Positions 1-9,338 of a stretch of DNA of 64,000 nucleotides are shown here, one piece after another (position 1 is the first letter of the stretch; each line of letters opens with the position of its first letter). The translations under genes and the position numbers were made by a program. This DNA comes from Azophilus sp965199705. GTDB lineage: Bacteria; Pseudomonadota; Gammaproteobacteria; Pseudomonadales; Azotimanducaceae. The DNA lies in NCBI GenBank assembly GCA_965199705.1, contig OZ241359.1, positions 1,984,001 through 2,048,000 on the forward strand. The letters run 5' to 3'. Below the pieces are notes generated by a model. That model made no database searches and was not told the DNA's origin. It worked only from the letters and a program-made list of their open reading frames with translations.

Positions 1-2417
1 TGGCAGACCAGGCGCGCATCGTTATCGTCGGCGGCGGCATCATGGGCGCCGGCCTGCTGTATCACCTGGCCGAGGCCGGCGAGACGGATGCGCTGCTGAT
101 CGAGAAGGGCGAGCTCACCTCCGGCTCCACCTGGCATGCCGCCGGTCAGGTTCCAAACCTGGTGGGAGACTACAACCTCGCCAAGATCCATGAGTATGGC
201 ATCCGCCTCTACAAGCGCCTGGAGGATCTGACCGGCCAGTTCGTCAGCTGGCACACGTCCGGCAGCATTCGGCTGGCGCTGACTCAGGCGGACCTGGACT
301 GGTTTCAATACCTGCACGGCATCGCCGCCAACGCCGGTTTTCACATGGAAGTGATCGACAGGGCCAGAATCGAGGCGCTCAATCCGCTCCTGAATACCGA
401 GGCGGTGCTTGGCGGCGCCTGGACCCGCGACGATGGCCACGCCGACCCGGCCGGTCTCTGCCAAGCCATGGCAAGGGGAGCGCGCCAATTTGGCGCCCGC
501 ATCAAGCGCAACAATCGAGTCACCGGCATTCAGGCGCTCGCCAGCGGCGAGTGGGAACTCACCACCGAAAAGGGGACGGTGCGGGCGGAAATGGTGGTCA
601 ATGCAGCGGGTTGCTATGCCCGCCAGGTGGCGCAGATGGTCGGCTCGGACCTGCCCATCTGCAACATCGAACACCACTATCTGGTAACCGGCCCGGTGCC
701 GGAGCTGGCGGATGCAGACCGTGAACTGCCGGTCGTGCGCGATCCCTGGGCGTCCGCCTACCTGCGTCAGGAGCAGAAATCCGGCCTGATCGGCATCTAT
801 GAGCAGGAAGCGCGAGGTCTGGCGGAAGCCTGGTCGCCGTCCGGCCTGCCGCCCTGGGAATCCGAGAGTGAACTCTTCACGGACGATCTGGAGCGGCTGA
901 TGCCCTGGCTGGAACGCGCGCTGATACGCATGCCTGCCTTCGAAAGCGCCGGCATTCGCAGGGTGGTCAACGGCGCGATTCCGCACAGCGCCGACGGCAA
1001 CCCACTGCTCGGCCCGGCGCCGGGGCTGCGCAACTTCTGGCTCTGCTGCGGGTCATCCTTCGGCATCGCCCAGGGCGCAGGCTGCGGCAAGTATCTGGCG
1101 CAGTGGATGCTGGACGGGGATGCGGAAATCAACATGACCGGCTTCGACCCGCGCCGATTCGGCAAGCATGCAGATCGCAAGTACATGCAGGCGCGTGGCC
1201 GCCAGGACTACAGCATGACCTACATCACGCCCATGCCTGGCGACGAGTTGCCAGCCGCCCGAAAACTGCGGTTATCGCCGCTGCACGCCCGGCTCGGAGA
1301 TCAGGGAGCCGTATTCGGTGAAACCTTTGGCTGGGAAAGGCCCAAATGGTTCTCGACGGATGGCCGCAGCGAAGAGACGAGCTTCCGGCGCAACAACGTA
1401 TTCGAACCGGTGCGCGATGAATGCCTGGCGGTGCGCCAGAACGTTGGCCTGCTCGATCTGTCCGGCTTCGCCAAGTATGAGGTGACCGGCCCGGACGCTG
1501 CCGCCCTGCTGGATCGCCTGCTTGCCAACCGGCTGCCGAAACCGGGCGGCATGGCGCTCTGTCATCTCCTTTCCGCCCAGGGCCGCATCAACGCTGAAAT
1601 GACGCTGACCCGGCTGGCGCCCGATCGTTTCTACCTTTTGTCTGCGGCGGCTGCCGAGTTGCGGGACCTGGATCACCTGATGCAGGGACGAGCGCCGGAC
1701 GAGAACGTCGAGATCCGCAATGTCACCGAACAGCGAGGCGTACTGGCGCTGGCCGGCCCGCGTTCACGCGAGCTGCTCGCCGGCCTCACCCAGGCGCCCC
1801 TGGACACCCCCGCCTTTCGCTGGATGAGCGCCCGGGAAATCGACGTAGGCGGCATCCCGGTGCGCGCCTTGCGCGTCAGCTATGCCGGCGAACTCGGTTG
1901 GGAGCTGCACCCGGCCATGGACGACCTGCCCCGACTCTACGAGCTGATCATGTCACGCGGCGCAGATTTCGGCATTCGCAACTTCGGCCTCTATGCGATG
2001 AACAGTCTGCGCATGGAGAAGGCGTATCGAGCCTGGGGCGCGGAACTCACCAACGAGGTCACGCTGGCGGACGCCGACATGCACCGATTCATCAAATACG
2101 ACAAGGGCGACTTCAACGGTCGCCAGGCAGCGCTCGATCAAGGCGAGTCGAGCCTGCAGCTGATCTACTTCGCCGTTTCCGCGCGAGACGCTGACCTCTT
2201 GGGCGGTGAACCCATCTATGCCGGCGACGAGTGTGTTGGCGTCGTGACCTCGGGCGCTTTCGGCCATGCCGTCAACCTGAGCCTCGGATTCGGCTATGCG
2301 CCACCCGCCCAGGCAGCATCGGATACTCTCTCTGTCGCCGTGCTGGGGGAACGGCTGCCAATCCGGCGCCTGCATGAGCCAGCGCACGACCCAGGCAACC
2401 AGCGCCTGCGGGCCTGA
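1..2417 (+). CDS. FAD-dependent dimethylglycine/sarcosine dehydrogenase-type oxidoreductase with GcvT domain (first paralogue)
   Basis: The protein probably oxidises an N-methylated glycine derivative (dimethylglycine or sarcosine) and passes the one-carbon unit to tetrahydrofolate. The window opens on TGG in frame, so the A of an ATG start lies one base outside. That start adds 14 residues, completes the GGGIMGAG dinucleotide-binding fold and gives about 805 aa. A TSGSTWHAAG motif follows, whose His (about residue 46) matches the covalent 8-alpha-histidyl-FAD site of dimethylglycine dehydrogenase. The FAD domain covers about residues 1-380, and the C-terminal half is a GcvT/aminomethyltransferase domain (RVSYAGELGWELH). 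A close paralogue follows 24 bp downstream. The family is secure; the exact substrate is inferred. Confidence 0.85.
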   Translation, partial: ADQARIVIVGGGIMGAGLLYHLAEAGETDALLIEKGELTSGSTWHAAGQVPNLVGDYNLAKIHEYGIRLYKRLEDLTGQFVSWHTSGSIRLALTQADLDWFQYLHGIAANAGFHMEVIDRARIEALNPLLNTEAVLGGAWTRDDGHADPAGLCQAMARGARQFGARIKRNNRVTGIQALASGEWELTTEKGTVRAEMVVNAAGCYARQVAQMVGSDLPICNIEHHYLVTGPVPELADADRELPVVRDPWASAYLRQEQKSGLIGIYEQEARGLAEAWSPSGLPPWESESELFTDDLERLMPWLERALIRMPAFESAGIRRVVNGAIPHSADGNPLLGPAPGLRNFWLCCGSSFGIAQGAGCGKYLAQWMLDGDAEINMTGFDPRRFGKHADRKYMQARGRQDYSMTYITPMPGDELPAARKLRLSPLHARLGDQGAVFGETFGWERPKWFSTDGRSEETSFRRNNVFEPVRDECLAVRQNVGLLDLSGFAKYEVTGPDAAALLDRLLANRLPKPGGMALCHLLSAQGRINAEMTLTRLAPDRFYLLSAAAAELRDLDHLMQGRAPDENVEIRNVTEQRGVLALAGPRSRELLAGLTQAPLDTPAFRWMSAREIDVGGIPVRALRVSYAGELGWELHPAMDDLPRLYELIMSRGADFGIRNFGLYAMNSLRMEKAYRAWGAELTNEVTLADADMHRFIKYDKGDFNGRQAALDQGESSLQLIYFAVSARDADLLGGEPIYAGDECVGVVTSGAFGHAVNLSLGFGYAPPAQAASDTLSVAVLGERLPIRRLHEPAHDPGNQRLRA

Positions 2418-2441
2418 GCCGCCAAGGGAAACAGGCAGGTC

Positions 2442-4886
2442 TTGGCGCAGCACAAGTCACTACCCGGCCGCGCCAGCGTCGTCATTATCGGCGGTGGCGT
2501 CATCGGCTGTTCGGTGGCCTGGCATCTGGGCCAGGCCGGGCTGCGCGACGTACTGTTGCTTGAACGCCGGCAACTGACCTCCGGCACCACCTGGCACGCC
2601 GCCGGCCTGGTCGGTCAACTGCGCGCCTCCATCAACATGACAGAACTGGCGCGCTACACCAGCGGCCTGTATCAGCGCCTGGAAGCAGAAACCGGCCAGG
2701 CCACCGGCTACCGACGCTGTGGTTCCTACTCCCTGGCGACGAGCGATGAGCGCATGCACGAGCTCAGGCGCAGCGCTTCCATGGCCAAGGTTTTTGGCCT
2801 GCAAGTGCAGGAAGTCACGCGCGACCAGATTCGCCACCGCCTGCCTCTGATACGCACCGACGACGTACTCGGCGCAATTCACATACCATCGGACGGCTAC
2901 GCCAACGCGGTGGATATCAGCAACGCCCTCGCCAAGGGCGCGCGCGCAGCCGGTGTGCAGATCCTGGAGCAGACGCCGGTGACCGAGATCCTGACCTCGC
3001 CGTCCGGAGTGTGCGCCGTGAGGACGCCGGACGGCGAGGTGGCTCTGGATTGTCTGGTGCTGTGCACTGGCATGTGGACGCGCGAGCTGGCGGCAAGCAT
3101 TGGCGTCAACGTGCCGCTTCAGGCTTGCGAACACTACTACGCGCTCTTCGACGGCGTTCCCGGCCTGGACCCAGGCTTTCCGGTAGTGCGCGACTATGAT
3201 GCCTGCACCTACTTCAAGTACGACGCCGGCAAGCTGCTGGTGGGCGCCTTTGAACCCCAGGCCCGGCCCTGGGCAACCGACGGCATCCCCGAAGACTTCT
3301 CGTTCGACGAGATAGCAGGCAATTTCGACCATTTCGAACCGGTACTTGCCAGCGCCATGCGACGGGCGCCAGGGCTGGCGTCAGCCGGTCTGCAAAAGTT
3401 CTTCTGCGGCCCGGAAAGCTTCACTCCGGACGTGCGCTATCACATCGGCAAGGCGCCGGAAATCGACAACTGCTTCGTGGCGGCAGGCCTCAACTCCATC
3501 GGCCTGCAATCCGCCGGTGGCATCGGCAAGGTGCTTGCGGAGTGGATCCAGCAGGGTCGCCCGCCAGCAGACCTCTGGGAAGTGGACGTCCGCCGCAACC
3601 TGCCGTTTCAGCGCAACCGCAAGTATCTGCGCGAGCGCGCATCGGAAAGCCTCGGCTTGCTGTACGCCACCCACTACCCCTACCGCCAGTATGCAAGCGC
3701 GCGCGGCGTGCGCCGCTCCGCCCTGCATGATCGGCTGGCGGCCCTGGGCGCCTGTCACGGTGAAACCGCCGGTTGGGAACGCCCCAATTGGTATGCGCCG
3801 AACCCGAAGGACGCCCGCTATGCCTACAGCTACGGGCGGCAGAATTGGTTCGCGCACTCGGCTGCGGAACATGGCGCCGTGCGCGAGGCTGTCGGCCTGT
3901 TCGATCTATCGTCCTTTGCCAAGTTCCTGCTTCAGGGGCGCGACGCCTGCCAGGTGCTCAATCAGGTCTCGGCGAATCAGGTGGACACGGCGCCCGGGCG
4001 CATCATCTACACCCAGTGGCTGAACGAGCGTGGCGGTATCGAAGCCGATCTCACCGTCACCCGACTGGCGCAAGACCGCTATCTGATCGTGACTGCCGCC
4101 GCTACCGAAACGCGCGACTTTCACTGGCTCAGGCAGCACATACCAGCTACTGCACACTGCGCACTGACCAATGTGACCTCGGCTTACGGGGTGATTTCGG
4201 TGATGGGGCCGAAAGCGCGACAGCTACTGCAATCGCTGACGCCCGACGACCTTTCGCACGCGGCCTTCCCGTTCGCGCACAGCCGCGAAATCGAACTCGG
4301 CTACGGGTTGGTGCGGGCGTCGCGGATCACCTATGTCGGCGAACTGGGCTGGGAACTCTACATTCCGAGCGAATTCGTCACCGGCGTTTTTGACGAGATT
4401 GTCGCTGCCGGGGCGCCCTTCGGCCTGAAACTCGCCGGCTATCACGCCCTGGACTCACTGCGCATCGAGAAGGCGTATCGCCATTGGGGGCACGACATCA
4501 CCGACGAGGACAATCCGCTGCAAGCCGGCCTCGGCTTTGCAGTCAGGTTGCAGAAGCCGGGTGGCTTCATTGGCCGCGAGGCCCTGCTCGCCGCCCGCGA
4601 AGCCGGGCTTGGTCGGCAACTGCTGCAGTTTCGTCTAAAGGACCCGGAACCTCTGCTCTACCACGACGAACCCATCTGGGCCGGAGACGCATTGGTCGGC
4701 CATATCACATCGGGCGCCTATGGCCATACATTGGGCGGCGCCATCGGTCTCGGCTATGTGTCCAGCGAGCGCCTGGAGCAGCTGGCAGAGACTGGCGTCG
4801 AAATCGAGGTGGCCGGCGAACGGGTGGCGGCAACGGCTTCCCTGCGGCCGATGTACGACCCGGACAACCTGCGCATACGCTGCTGA
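2442..4886 (+). CDS. FAD-dependent dimethylglycine/sarcosine dehydrogenase-type oxidoreductase with GcvT domain (second paralogue)
   Basis: This is an 814-aa paralogue of the preceding gene with the same layout. An N-terminal FAD fold (IIGGGVIGCSVAWHLG, residues 15-30) is followed by TSGTTWHAAG with the predicted covalent-FAD histidine at residue 52. A C-terminal GcvT folate domain contains the RITYVGELGWELY signature. The start is TTG at 2442, preceded by AGGCAGG, and there is no better ATG nearby. The 24-bp gap to the upstream gene indicates one transcript. Two paralogues in tandem suggest sequential demethylation (for example dimethylglycine then sarcosine) or different N-methyl substrates, which is inference. 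The gene converges on the acyl-CoA synthetase gene with only about 36 bp between them. Confidence 0.85.
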   Translation: MAQHKSLPGRASVVIIGGGVIGCSVAWHLGQAGLRDVLLLERRQLTSGTTWHAAGLVGQLRASINMTELARYTSGLYQRLEAETGQATGYRRCGSYSLATSDERMHELRRSASMAKVFGLQVQEVTRDQIRHRLPLIRTDDVLGAIHIPSDGYANAVDISNALAKGARAAGVQILEQTPVTEILTSPSGVCAVRTPDGEVALDCLVLCTGMWTRELAASIGVNVPLQACEHYYALFDGVPGLDPGFPVVRDYDACTYFKYDAGKLLVGAFEPQARPWATDGIPEDFSFDEIAGNFDHFEPVLASAMRRAPGLASAGLQKFFCGPESFTPDVRYHIGKAPEIDNCFVAAGLNSIGLQSAGGIGKVLAEWIQQGRPPADLWEVDVRRNLPFQRNRKYLRERASESLGLLYATHYPYRQYASARGVRRSALHDRLAALGACHGETAGWERPNWYAPNPKDARYAYSYGRQNWFAHSAAEHGAVREAVGLFDLSSFAKFLLQGRDACQVLNQVSANQVDTAPGRIIYTQWLNERGGIEADLTVTRLAQDRYLIVTAAATETRDFHWLRQHIPATAHCALTNVTSAYGVISVMGPKARQLLQSLTPDDLSHAAFPFAHSREIELGYGLVRASRITYVGELGWELYIPSEFVTGVFDEIVAAGAPFGLKLAGYHALDSLRIEKAYRHWGHDITDEDNPLQAGLGFAVRLQKPGGFIGREALLAAREAGLGRQLLQFRLKDPEPLLYHDEPIWAGDALVGHITSGAYGHTLGGAIGLGYVSSERLEQLAETGVEIEVAGERVAATASLRPMYDPDNLRIRC

Positions 4887-4922
4887 ACCACGCTGCCCCG
4901 ATCTGGCGCAATGGCCAGCGAA

Positions 4923-6743
4923 TCAGCGATACATGGACTCGATCAATTCGGCGTACTTTTCGTGCACCACCTTGCGCTTGAGCTTCTGCGTCGGCGTCAG
5001 TTCGTCGTCCTCCGGGTCGAGCAGCTGATCGATCAAGCGAAATCTCTTGATCGTTTCCACCCGCGCAAAGCGGGCGTTGACCGACTCGATCTCGGCGCCG
5101 ACCAGGGCCTGTACTGCCTCGGTGTGGCAGAGGCTCGTGTAGTTGGTGAAAGGCACATCGGCATCCTGGGCAAACTTGGTGACGTTTTCCTGGTCGATCA
5201 TGACCAGACAGGTCAGGTAGGGTCGGCGATCGCCGATCACCACCGCATCGGTCACATAGGGAGAGAACTTCAATTGATTCTCGATTTCGCTCGGCGTGAT
5301 GTTCTTGCCGCCCGCGGTGATGATGATATCCTTCATCCGATCGACGATATAGACATGGCCAGCATCATCCATGCGCCCGACATCGCCGGTGTGCAGCCAG
5401 CCATCGCGGAAGGTTTCTGCGGTCTTGTCCGGCTTGTTCCAGTAGCCCTCGATCACGCCCGGACTGCGGATCAGCACTTCACCGGCCTCTGACAGCCGCA
5501 CCTCGACCTCGGGATTGGCCGGGCCGACGCTGCCGGCACGCACGTTGCCGGGCAGGTTGGCGGTGGCCAGGCCGGAACACTCCGTCTGGCCATAGACTTC
5601 GTACATCGGCCGACCGAGCGCCCAGAACCAGTCGATCAGTTCCGGCGCAATCGGGGCGGCGCCGGTGGAAAGCCAGCGACAGCGATCAATGCCGAGGAAG
5701 ATGCGAATGTTGCGAAAGACCAGCCAGTCCGCCAACGCGCAGGCGCCGCGTTGCAGCAGCGACAGCGGCTGTCCGGCCTGCCCGTATTCTGCCCGAACCC
5801 GCCCGAAGCGCATCGCCAGGTTGTAGGCGAAGCGGCCAAGGGCCGTGCCCTCCTTGAGCAGGATGGTGACCGTGGCGTGTTGCTTTTCCCAGACCCGCGG
5901 CACCGCGAAGATCCCCGTCGGTGCGATTTCCTGTTGATCCTGGATGAAGGTTTCCGGCTCCTCCACCAGGTTTACCAGGCAGCCCGACTCGATGGCGCTA
6001 TAGACATAGAACATGCGCCCGGCCACGTGCGCGAGCGGCAGGAACGCAAGTTGCTCGTCCGTTGCGTGGATGCCGTAGATGCGTTGCAGGTTGCGCATCA
6101 TGAACAGCATGTTGCGCTGGGAGATCATGGCCCCCTTGGGCGGCCCGGTAGTGCCGGATGTATAGGTCAGGATCATCAGATCTTCCGCCGACGCGGCTTC
6201 GATCTCTCGCTGCCAGGCTTGCGGCTCGGCATCGCCGAAACTGTCGCCAAGCGCCAGCAGCGCCTGGTAGCTCATGCACTGCGCATCTTCAAAGTGACGC
6301 AGCCCTTCCATGTCGAAAACGATGATCTTCTCCAGGCTCGGCGTGCGCGCCCGCACCTCCAGCACCTTGTCGAGTTGTTCCTCGTCTTCGGCAAAGTAGA
6401 AGCGGGTGCCGCTGTCGTTGATGAGATACGCCACCTGCTCGGGAGAATCGGTGGGATAGACGCCGTTGGCGACGCCGCCTATGCAATTGACGCCAAGATC
6501 CGTGAACAGCCACTCCTTGCAGACTTCGCCGGCAATCGAACAGACATCGCCACGCACAAGCCCCAGGGCCTTGAGGCCGAGACCGGTGCGCCGGGCGTAG
6601 TCGCCATACTCTGCCCAGGTATATTGGTTCCAGATGCCAAAGTCCTTCTCCCGCAGCGCCACCCGATCGCCCCACTCGGCCACCCGGCGCCAGAAGAGGC
6701 GCGGTATGGTGTCGCAACCATCAATGATCTGCGGCTCGCTCAT
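4923..6743 (-). CDS. AMP-dependent acyl-CoA synthetase (long-chain fatty acid-CoA ligase family)
   Basis: This 606-aa adenylate-forming enzyme activates a carboxylic acid to its CoA thioester via an acyl-AMP. Visible motifs are the ATP P-loop TYTSGTTGPPKG (about residues 193-204), YGQTE (384-388) and GWLHTGDVG (448-456). A catalytic-lysine-region motif, GGKNITPSEIE, lies towards the C-terminus. It is the last gene of a liv-type transporter operon, and its ATG overlaps the livF stop by 4 bp. This is a recurring proteobacterial arrangement in which the imported acid is presumably activated on entry. Length and motifs fit the FadD15-like long-chain branch, but the substrate (fatty, aromatic or isoprenoid acid) cannot be told from sequence. 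Confidence 0.88.
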   Translation of the reverse strand: MSEPQIIDGCDTIPRLFWRRVAEWGDRVALREKDFGIWNQYTWAEYGDYARRTGLGLKALGLVRGDVCSIAGEVCKEWLFTDLGVNCIGGVANGVYPTDSPEQVAYLINDSGTRFYFAEDEEQLDKVLEVRARTPSLEKIIVFDMEGLRHFEDAQCMSYQALLALGDSFGDAEPQAWQREIEAASAEDLMILTYTSGTTGPPKGAMISQRNMLFMMRNLQRIYGIHATDEQLAFLPLAHVAGRMFYVYSAIESGCLVNLVEEPETFIQDQQEIAPTGIFAVPRVWEKQHATVTILLKEGTALGRFAYNLAMRFGRVRAEYGQAGQPLSLLQRGACALADWLVFRNIRIFLGIDRCRWLSTGAAPIAPELIDWFWALGRPMYEVYGQTECSGLATANLPGNVRAGSVGPANPEVEVRLSEAGEVLIRSPGVIEGYWNKPDKTAETFRDGWLHTGDVGRMDDAGHVYIVDRMKDIIITAGGKNITPSEIENQLKFSPYVTDAVVIGDRRPYLTCLVMIDQENVTKFAQDADVPFTNYTSLCHTEAVQALVGAEIESVNARFARVETIKRFRLIDQLLDPEDDELTPTQKLKRKVVHEKYAELIESMYR

Positions 6744-7504
6744 CGCCAGGTCTTCCGCTGCTTCCAGCGCCTGCGGCCACGAACGCCTTCATCCTTCATG
6801 CCGAGATAGAATTCCTGGATATCCGGCGCCTGACGCAGGCGCGCACAGGAATCGGCCATGACGATGCGCCCGGTTTCCATCACATATCCGTACTCGGCCA
6901 GATCCAGCGCCATGCGCGCATTCTGCTCCACCAGCAGCACGGTCATCCCAAGCTCCTGATTGAGGCGCCGAATGATCTGCGCGATCTCCTGCACCAGCCG
7001 CGGCGACAGGCCGAGCGAGGGTTCATCAAGCAGCATCAATCGCGGACGCAGCATCATGGCGCGGCCAATGGCCAGCATCTGCTGCTGGCCGCCGGACAGC
7101 ACCTGCGCCGGCTGGCGCACGAAGCCCCGCAGCACCGGAAACCAGTCATGTACCTGAGCCAGATCCGATTCGACATCTCGGTCAGGACGGGTATAGGCGC
7201 CCATGCGCAGATTGTCCGCAACCGTCAGGAACGGGAACACTTCCCGCCCCTCCGGCACATGCCCGATCCCCAGCCGAGCGATTCGATCCGGGTCGCGTCC
7301 CTCGATCGATTCGCCGGCAAACAGCACGCTGCCCTTGCGCGGCGCCATGGCCCCGCTGATGGTTTTCAGAACCGTGGTCTTGCCGGCGCCGTTGGCGCCG
7401 AGCAAGGTGACGATACTGCCCTCATTGACGCTCAGGCTGACCCCGCGAATCGCCATCACCGGGCCGTAGTTGGTTTCGATGTTGCGCAACTCAAGCAGCG
7501 GCAC
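6740..7504 (-). CDS. livF: Branched-chain amino acid-type ABC transporter, ATP-binding protein LivF
   Basis: This is one of the two cytoplasmic ATPases of a HAAT-family importer. In 254 aa it carries Walker A GANGAGKTT (36-44), the signature LSGGQQQM (from 136) and Walker B LMLLDEPSLGL (from 156). It overlaps the downstream acyl-CoA synthetase gene by 4 bp and follows livG after 5 bp, so translation is likely coupled. The C-terminal tail (after about 235) is rich in Arg and Lys and longer than usual. LivF-type proteins pair with LivG and the LivH/LivM permeases, all present here. The cargo need not be an amino acid, because liv-type systems next to acyl-CoA ligases often serve acid substrates (inference). 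Confidence 0.9.
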   Translation of the reverse strand: MPLLELRNIETNYGPVMAIRGVSLSVNEGSIVTLLGANGAGKTTVLKTISGAMAPRKGSVLFAGESIEGRDPDRIARLGIGHVPEGREVFPFLTVADNLRMGAYTRPDRDVESDLAQVHDWFPVLRGFVRQPAQVLSGGQQQMLAIGRAMMLRPRLMLLDEPSLGLSPRLVQEIAQIIRRLNQELGMTVLLVEQNARMALDLAEYGYVMETGRIVMADSCARLRQAPDIQEFYLGMKDEGVRGRRRWKQRKTWR

Positions 7505-7509
7505 GGGCG

Positions 7510-8268
7510 TCAGTCTCCCAGATAGGCGCGAAGCACTTCCGGGTGCTTCTGAACAACAGCCGGCTCGCCGACCACCACCTCGGCGCCATCGGCCATCGCC
7601 AGCACCCGCGTGGAAGCCCGGCTGACGAGATTCATGTCGTGCTCCACCATCATCACGGTCACGCCCAGTTCTTCGTTGATGTCCTCAAGCCAGAAGGAAA
7701 GGTCCTCGGTCTCTTCCGGATTAAGGCCGGACGAGGGTTCATCCAGCAGCAGAAGCTTCGGCTTCTGGCAGAGGGCGCGACCGATCTCGACCACCTTGCG
7801 CACGCCAAACGGCAATTCGCCAATCACCTTGTGACGGCTGCCCTGCAGATCCAGCAGGTCAATGACGTCCTCCACCGTTTCGCGCAGGGCAAGCTCCTCG
7901 CGGCGCACGGACGGCAGGAACAGCAGATCACTCAGCACATGGCTGCGTCGGTGAACATGACAGCCAATCAGCAGGTTCTTGAGCACCGTTTCGCGCTCGA
8001 ATAGCTCGGTGTTCTGGAAGGTGCGGGCAATGCCGAGTTCTGCGATTCGGTGCGTTCGCAGCGTCGTGATGTCCTCGCCGGCAAGCCGTATCCGGCCCGC
8101 GTCGAGATCGTGAATGCGGCTGATCAGGTTGAATACGGTGGTCTTGCCGGCGCCATTCGGGCCAACGATGCTGAACACCTCACCCGCCTGCACCGAAAAG
8201 GACAGGTCGCGCACTGCCCGCACCCCGCCAAAGCTGACGCTCACGCCTTCGAGCTCCAGCAGGGTCAC
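7510..8268 (-). CDS. livG: Branched-chain amino acid-type ABC transporter, ATP-binding protein LivG
   Basis: This 252-aa ABC ATPase has Walker A GPNGAGKTT (36-44) and Walker B LLLLDEPSSGL (from 172). The usual LSGGQ signature is replaced by ELPFGVRK (151-158), a variant seen in a subset of LivG-like subunits paired with acyl-CoA ligases. It is the second nucleotide-binding subunit of the liv-type importer. Its start overlaps the livM stop by 4 bp and livF begins 5 bp after its stop. The fold and the operon position are clear; the transported substrate is not. Confidence 0.9.
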   Translation of the reverse strand: MTLLELEGVSVSFGGVRAVRDLSFSVQAGEVFSIVGPNGAGKTTVFNLISRIHDLDAGRIRLAGEDITTLRTHRIAELGIARTFQNTELFERETVLKNLLIGCHVHRRSHVLSDLLFLPSVRREELALRETVEDVIDLLDLQGSRHKVIGELPFGVRKVVEIGRALCQKPKLLLLDEPSSGLNPEETEDLSFWLEDINEELGVTVMMVEHDMNLVSRASTRVLAMADGAEVVVGEPAVVQKHPEVLRAYLGD

Positions 8269-9338
8269 CGCAGCCGCTCCGTGCGCAGATAGCGTCTCTG
8301 GCGCTTCCAGGTGGCGCGGCGATACAGGGGAAACTGCTCAAAGTAGAGCCGCACCTTGCGCCAGCGGCCATACAGCCCCTCCGGTTCATAAATCAGAAAC
8401 AGCACCAGGATCAGGCCGAAGATCGCCGCTTCCAGGCCTGGAATCTGGCTGACAGCCGTCGGCGCCTGATCCTTGAAGATGGCGATCGCCTGTGGCAGCA
8501 GGCCAATGAAGACAGCGCCGAAGATCACGCCATGCAGGGAACCAAGACCGCCCACCACAACCATCAGCAATAGCTGAATCGAGAGCAGAAGGGTAAAGCT
8601 GTCCGGCGCCAGATGCTCCAGACGATGCGCATAGAGGCCGCCGGCAAGGCCGGTCAGGGCGGCCGAGATGCCAAACGCCAGGGTCTTGGTCCAGGCGATG
8701 TGGATGCCCATGCTCTCGGCCGAGACTTCCGAATCGCGCACAGCCGTCATGGCGCGCCCGGTCGGGCTGCGCAGCCAGTTCAACGCAGCCACCATGGCGC
8801 CGCCGAGCAGCAGCAGGCAGAGGTAATAGAACGGTCGCGGCGCCGACCAGTCGATTCCGAGCCGGGCCGGGGGCACAGGCAGGCCAGAAAATCCGCCGGT
8901 AACCGAAACCCAGTGCGACAAGACCTGCTCGATAATCACCAGAAACGCGAGTGTTGCCACGGCCAGATAGATGCCGCTCACGCGCACCGCCGGCAGCCCC
9001 ACGGCCAGCCCCGTGACCCCGGAGAGCGCGGTCGCGCAGATCAGGGCGAGCGGAAATGGCCAGCCGTGCGTGAGGAGCCAGGTATAGGCATAGGCGCCGA
9101 TGGCAAGAAACGCCGCGTGGCCGAGGCTGACCTGGCCGGTATAGCCAACCAGCAGCATCAGGCCGACGCCAGCGATGCCGTAGATATACACCAGCGAGAG
9201 TTCGCGGATGAAGTAGTCATCAAACTGCAAGGGCGCCAGCAGCACTGCCAGGGCCAGCAGGGCATACCAGAAGCGCTGGCCATTGTGCTCGAACAGGTCG
9301 ATGTCCTGGGCGTAGCGCGTCTTGCGAACGAAGCGCAT
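8265..9338 (-). CDS. livM: Branched-chain amino acid-type ABC transporter permease LivM
   Basis: This 357-aa permease begins MRFVRKTRYAQD at 9338, where ATG shares one base with the livH stop (TGATG). The open frame runs much further upstream, but that part is antisense-like shadow within livH, and the overlap start is the natural one. Many hydrophobic segments follow the N-terminus (for example LALAVLLAPLQF and GIAGVGLMLLVGYTG). The LivM-type block GYTGQVSLGHAAFLAIGAYAY is present. It ends 4 bp inside livG. With LivH it forms the membrane channel of the importer. Confidence 0.9.
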   Translation of the reverse strand: MRFVRKTRYAQDIDLFEHNGQRFWYALLALAVLLAPLQFDDYFIRELSLVYIYGIAGVGLMLLVGYTGQVSLGHAAFLAIGAYAYTWLLTHGWPFPLALICATALSGVTGLAVGLPAVRVSGIYLAVATLAFLVIIEQVLSHWVSVTGGFSGLPVPPARLGIDWSAPRPFYYLCLLLLGGAMVAALNWLRSPTGRAMTAVRDSEVSAESMGIHIAWTKTLAFGISAALTGLAGGLYAHRLEHLAPDSFTLLLSIQLLLMVVVGGLGSLHGVIFGAVFIGLLPQAIAIFKDQAPTAVSQIPGLEAAIFGLILVLFLIYEPEGLYGRWRKVRLYFEQFPLYRRATWKRQRRYLRTERLR

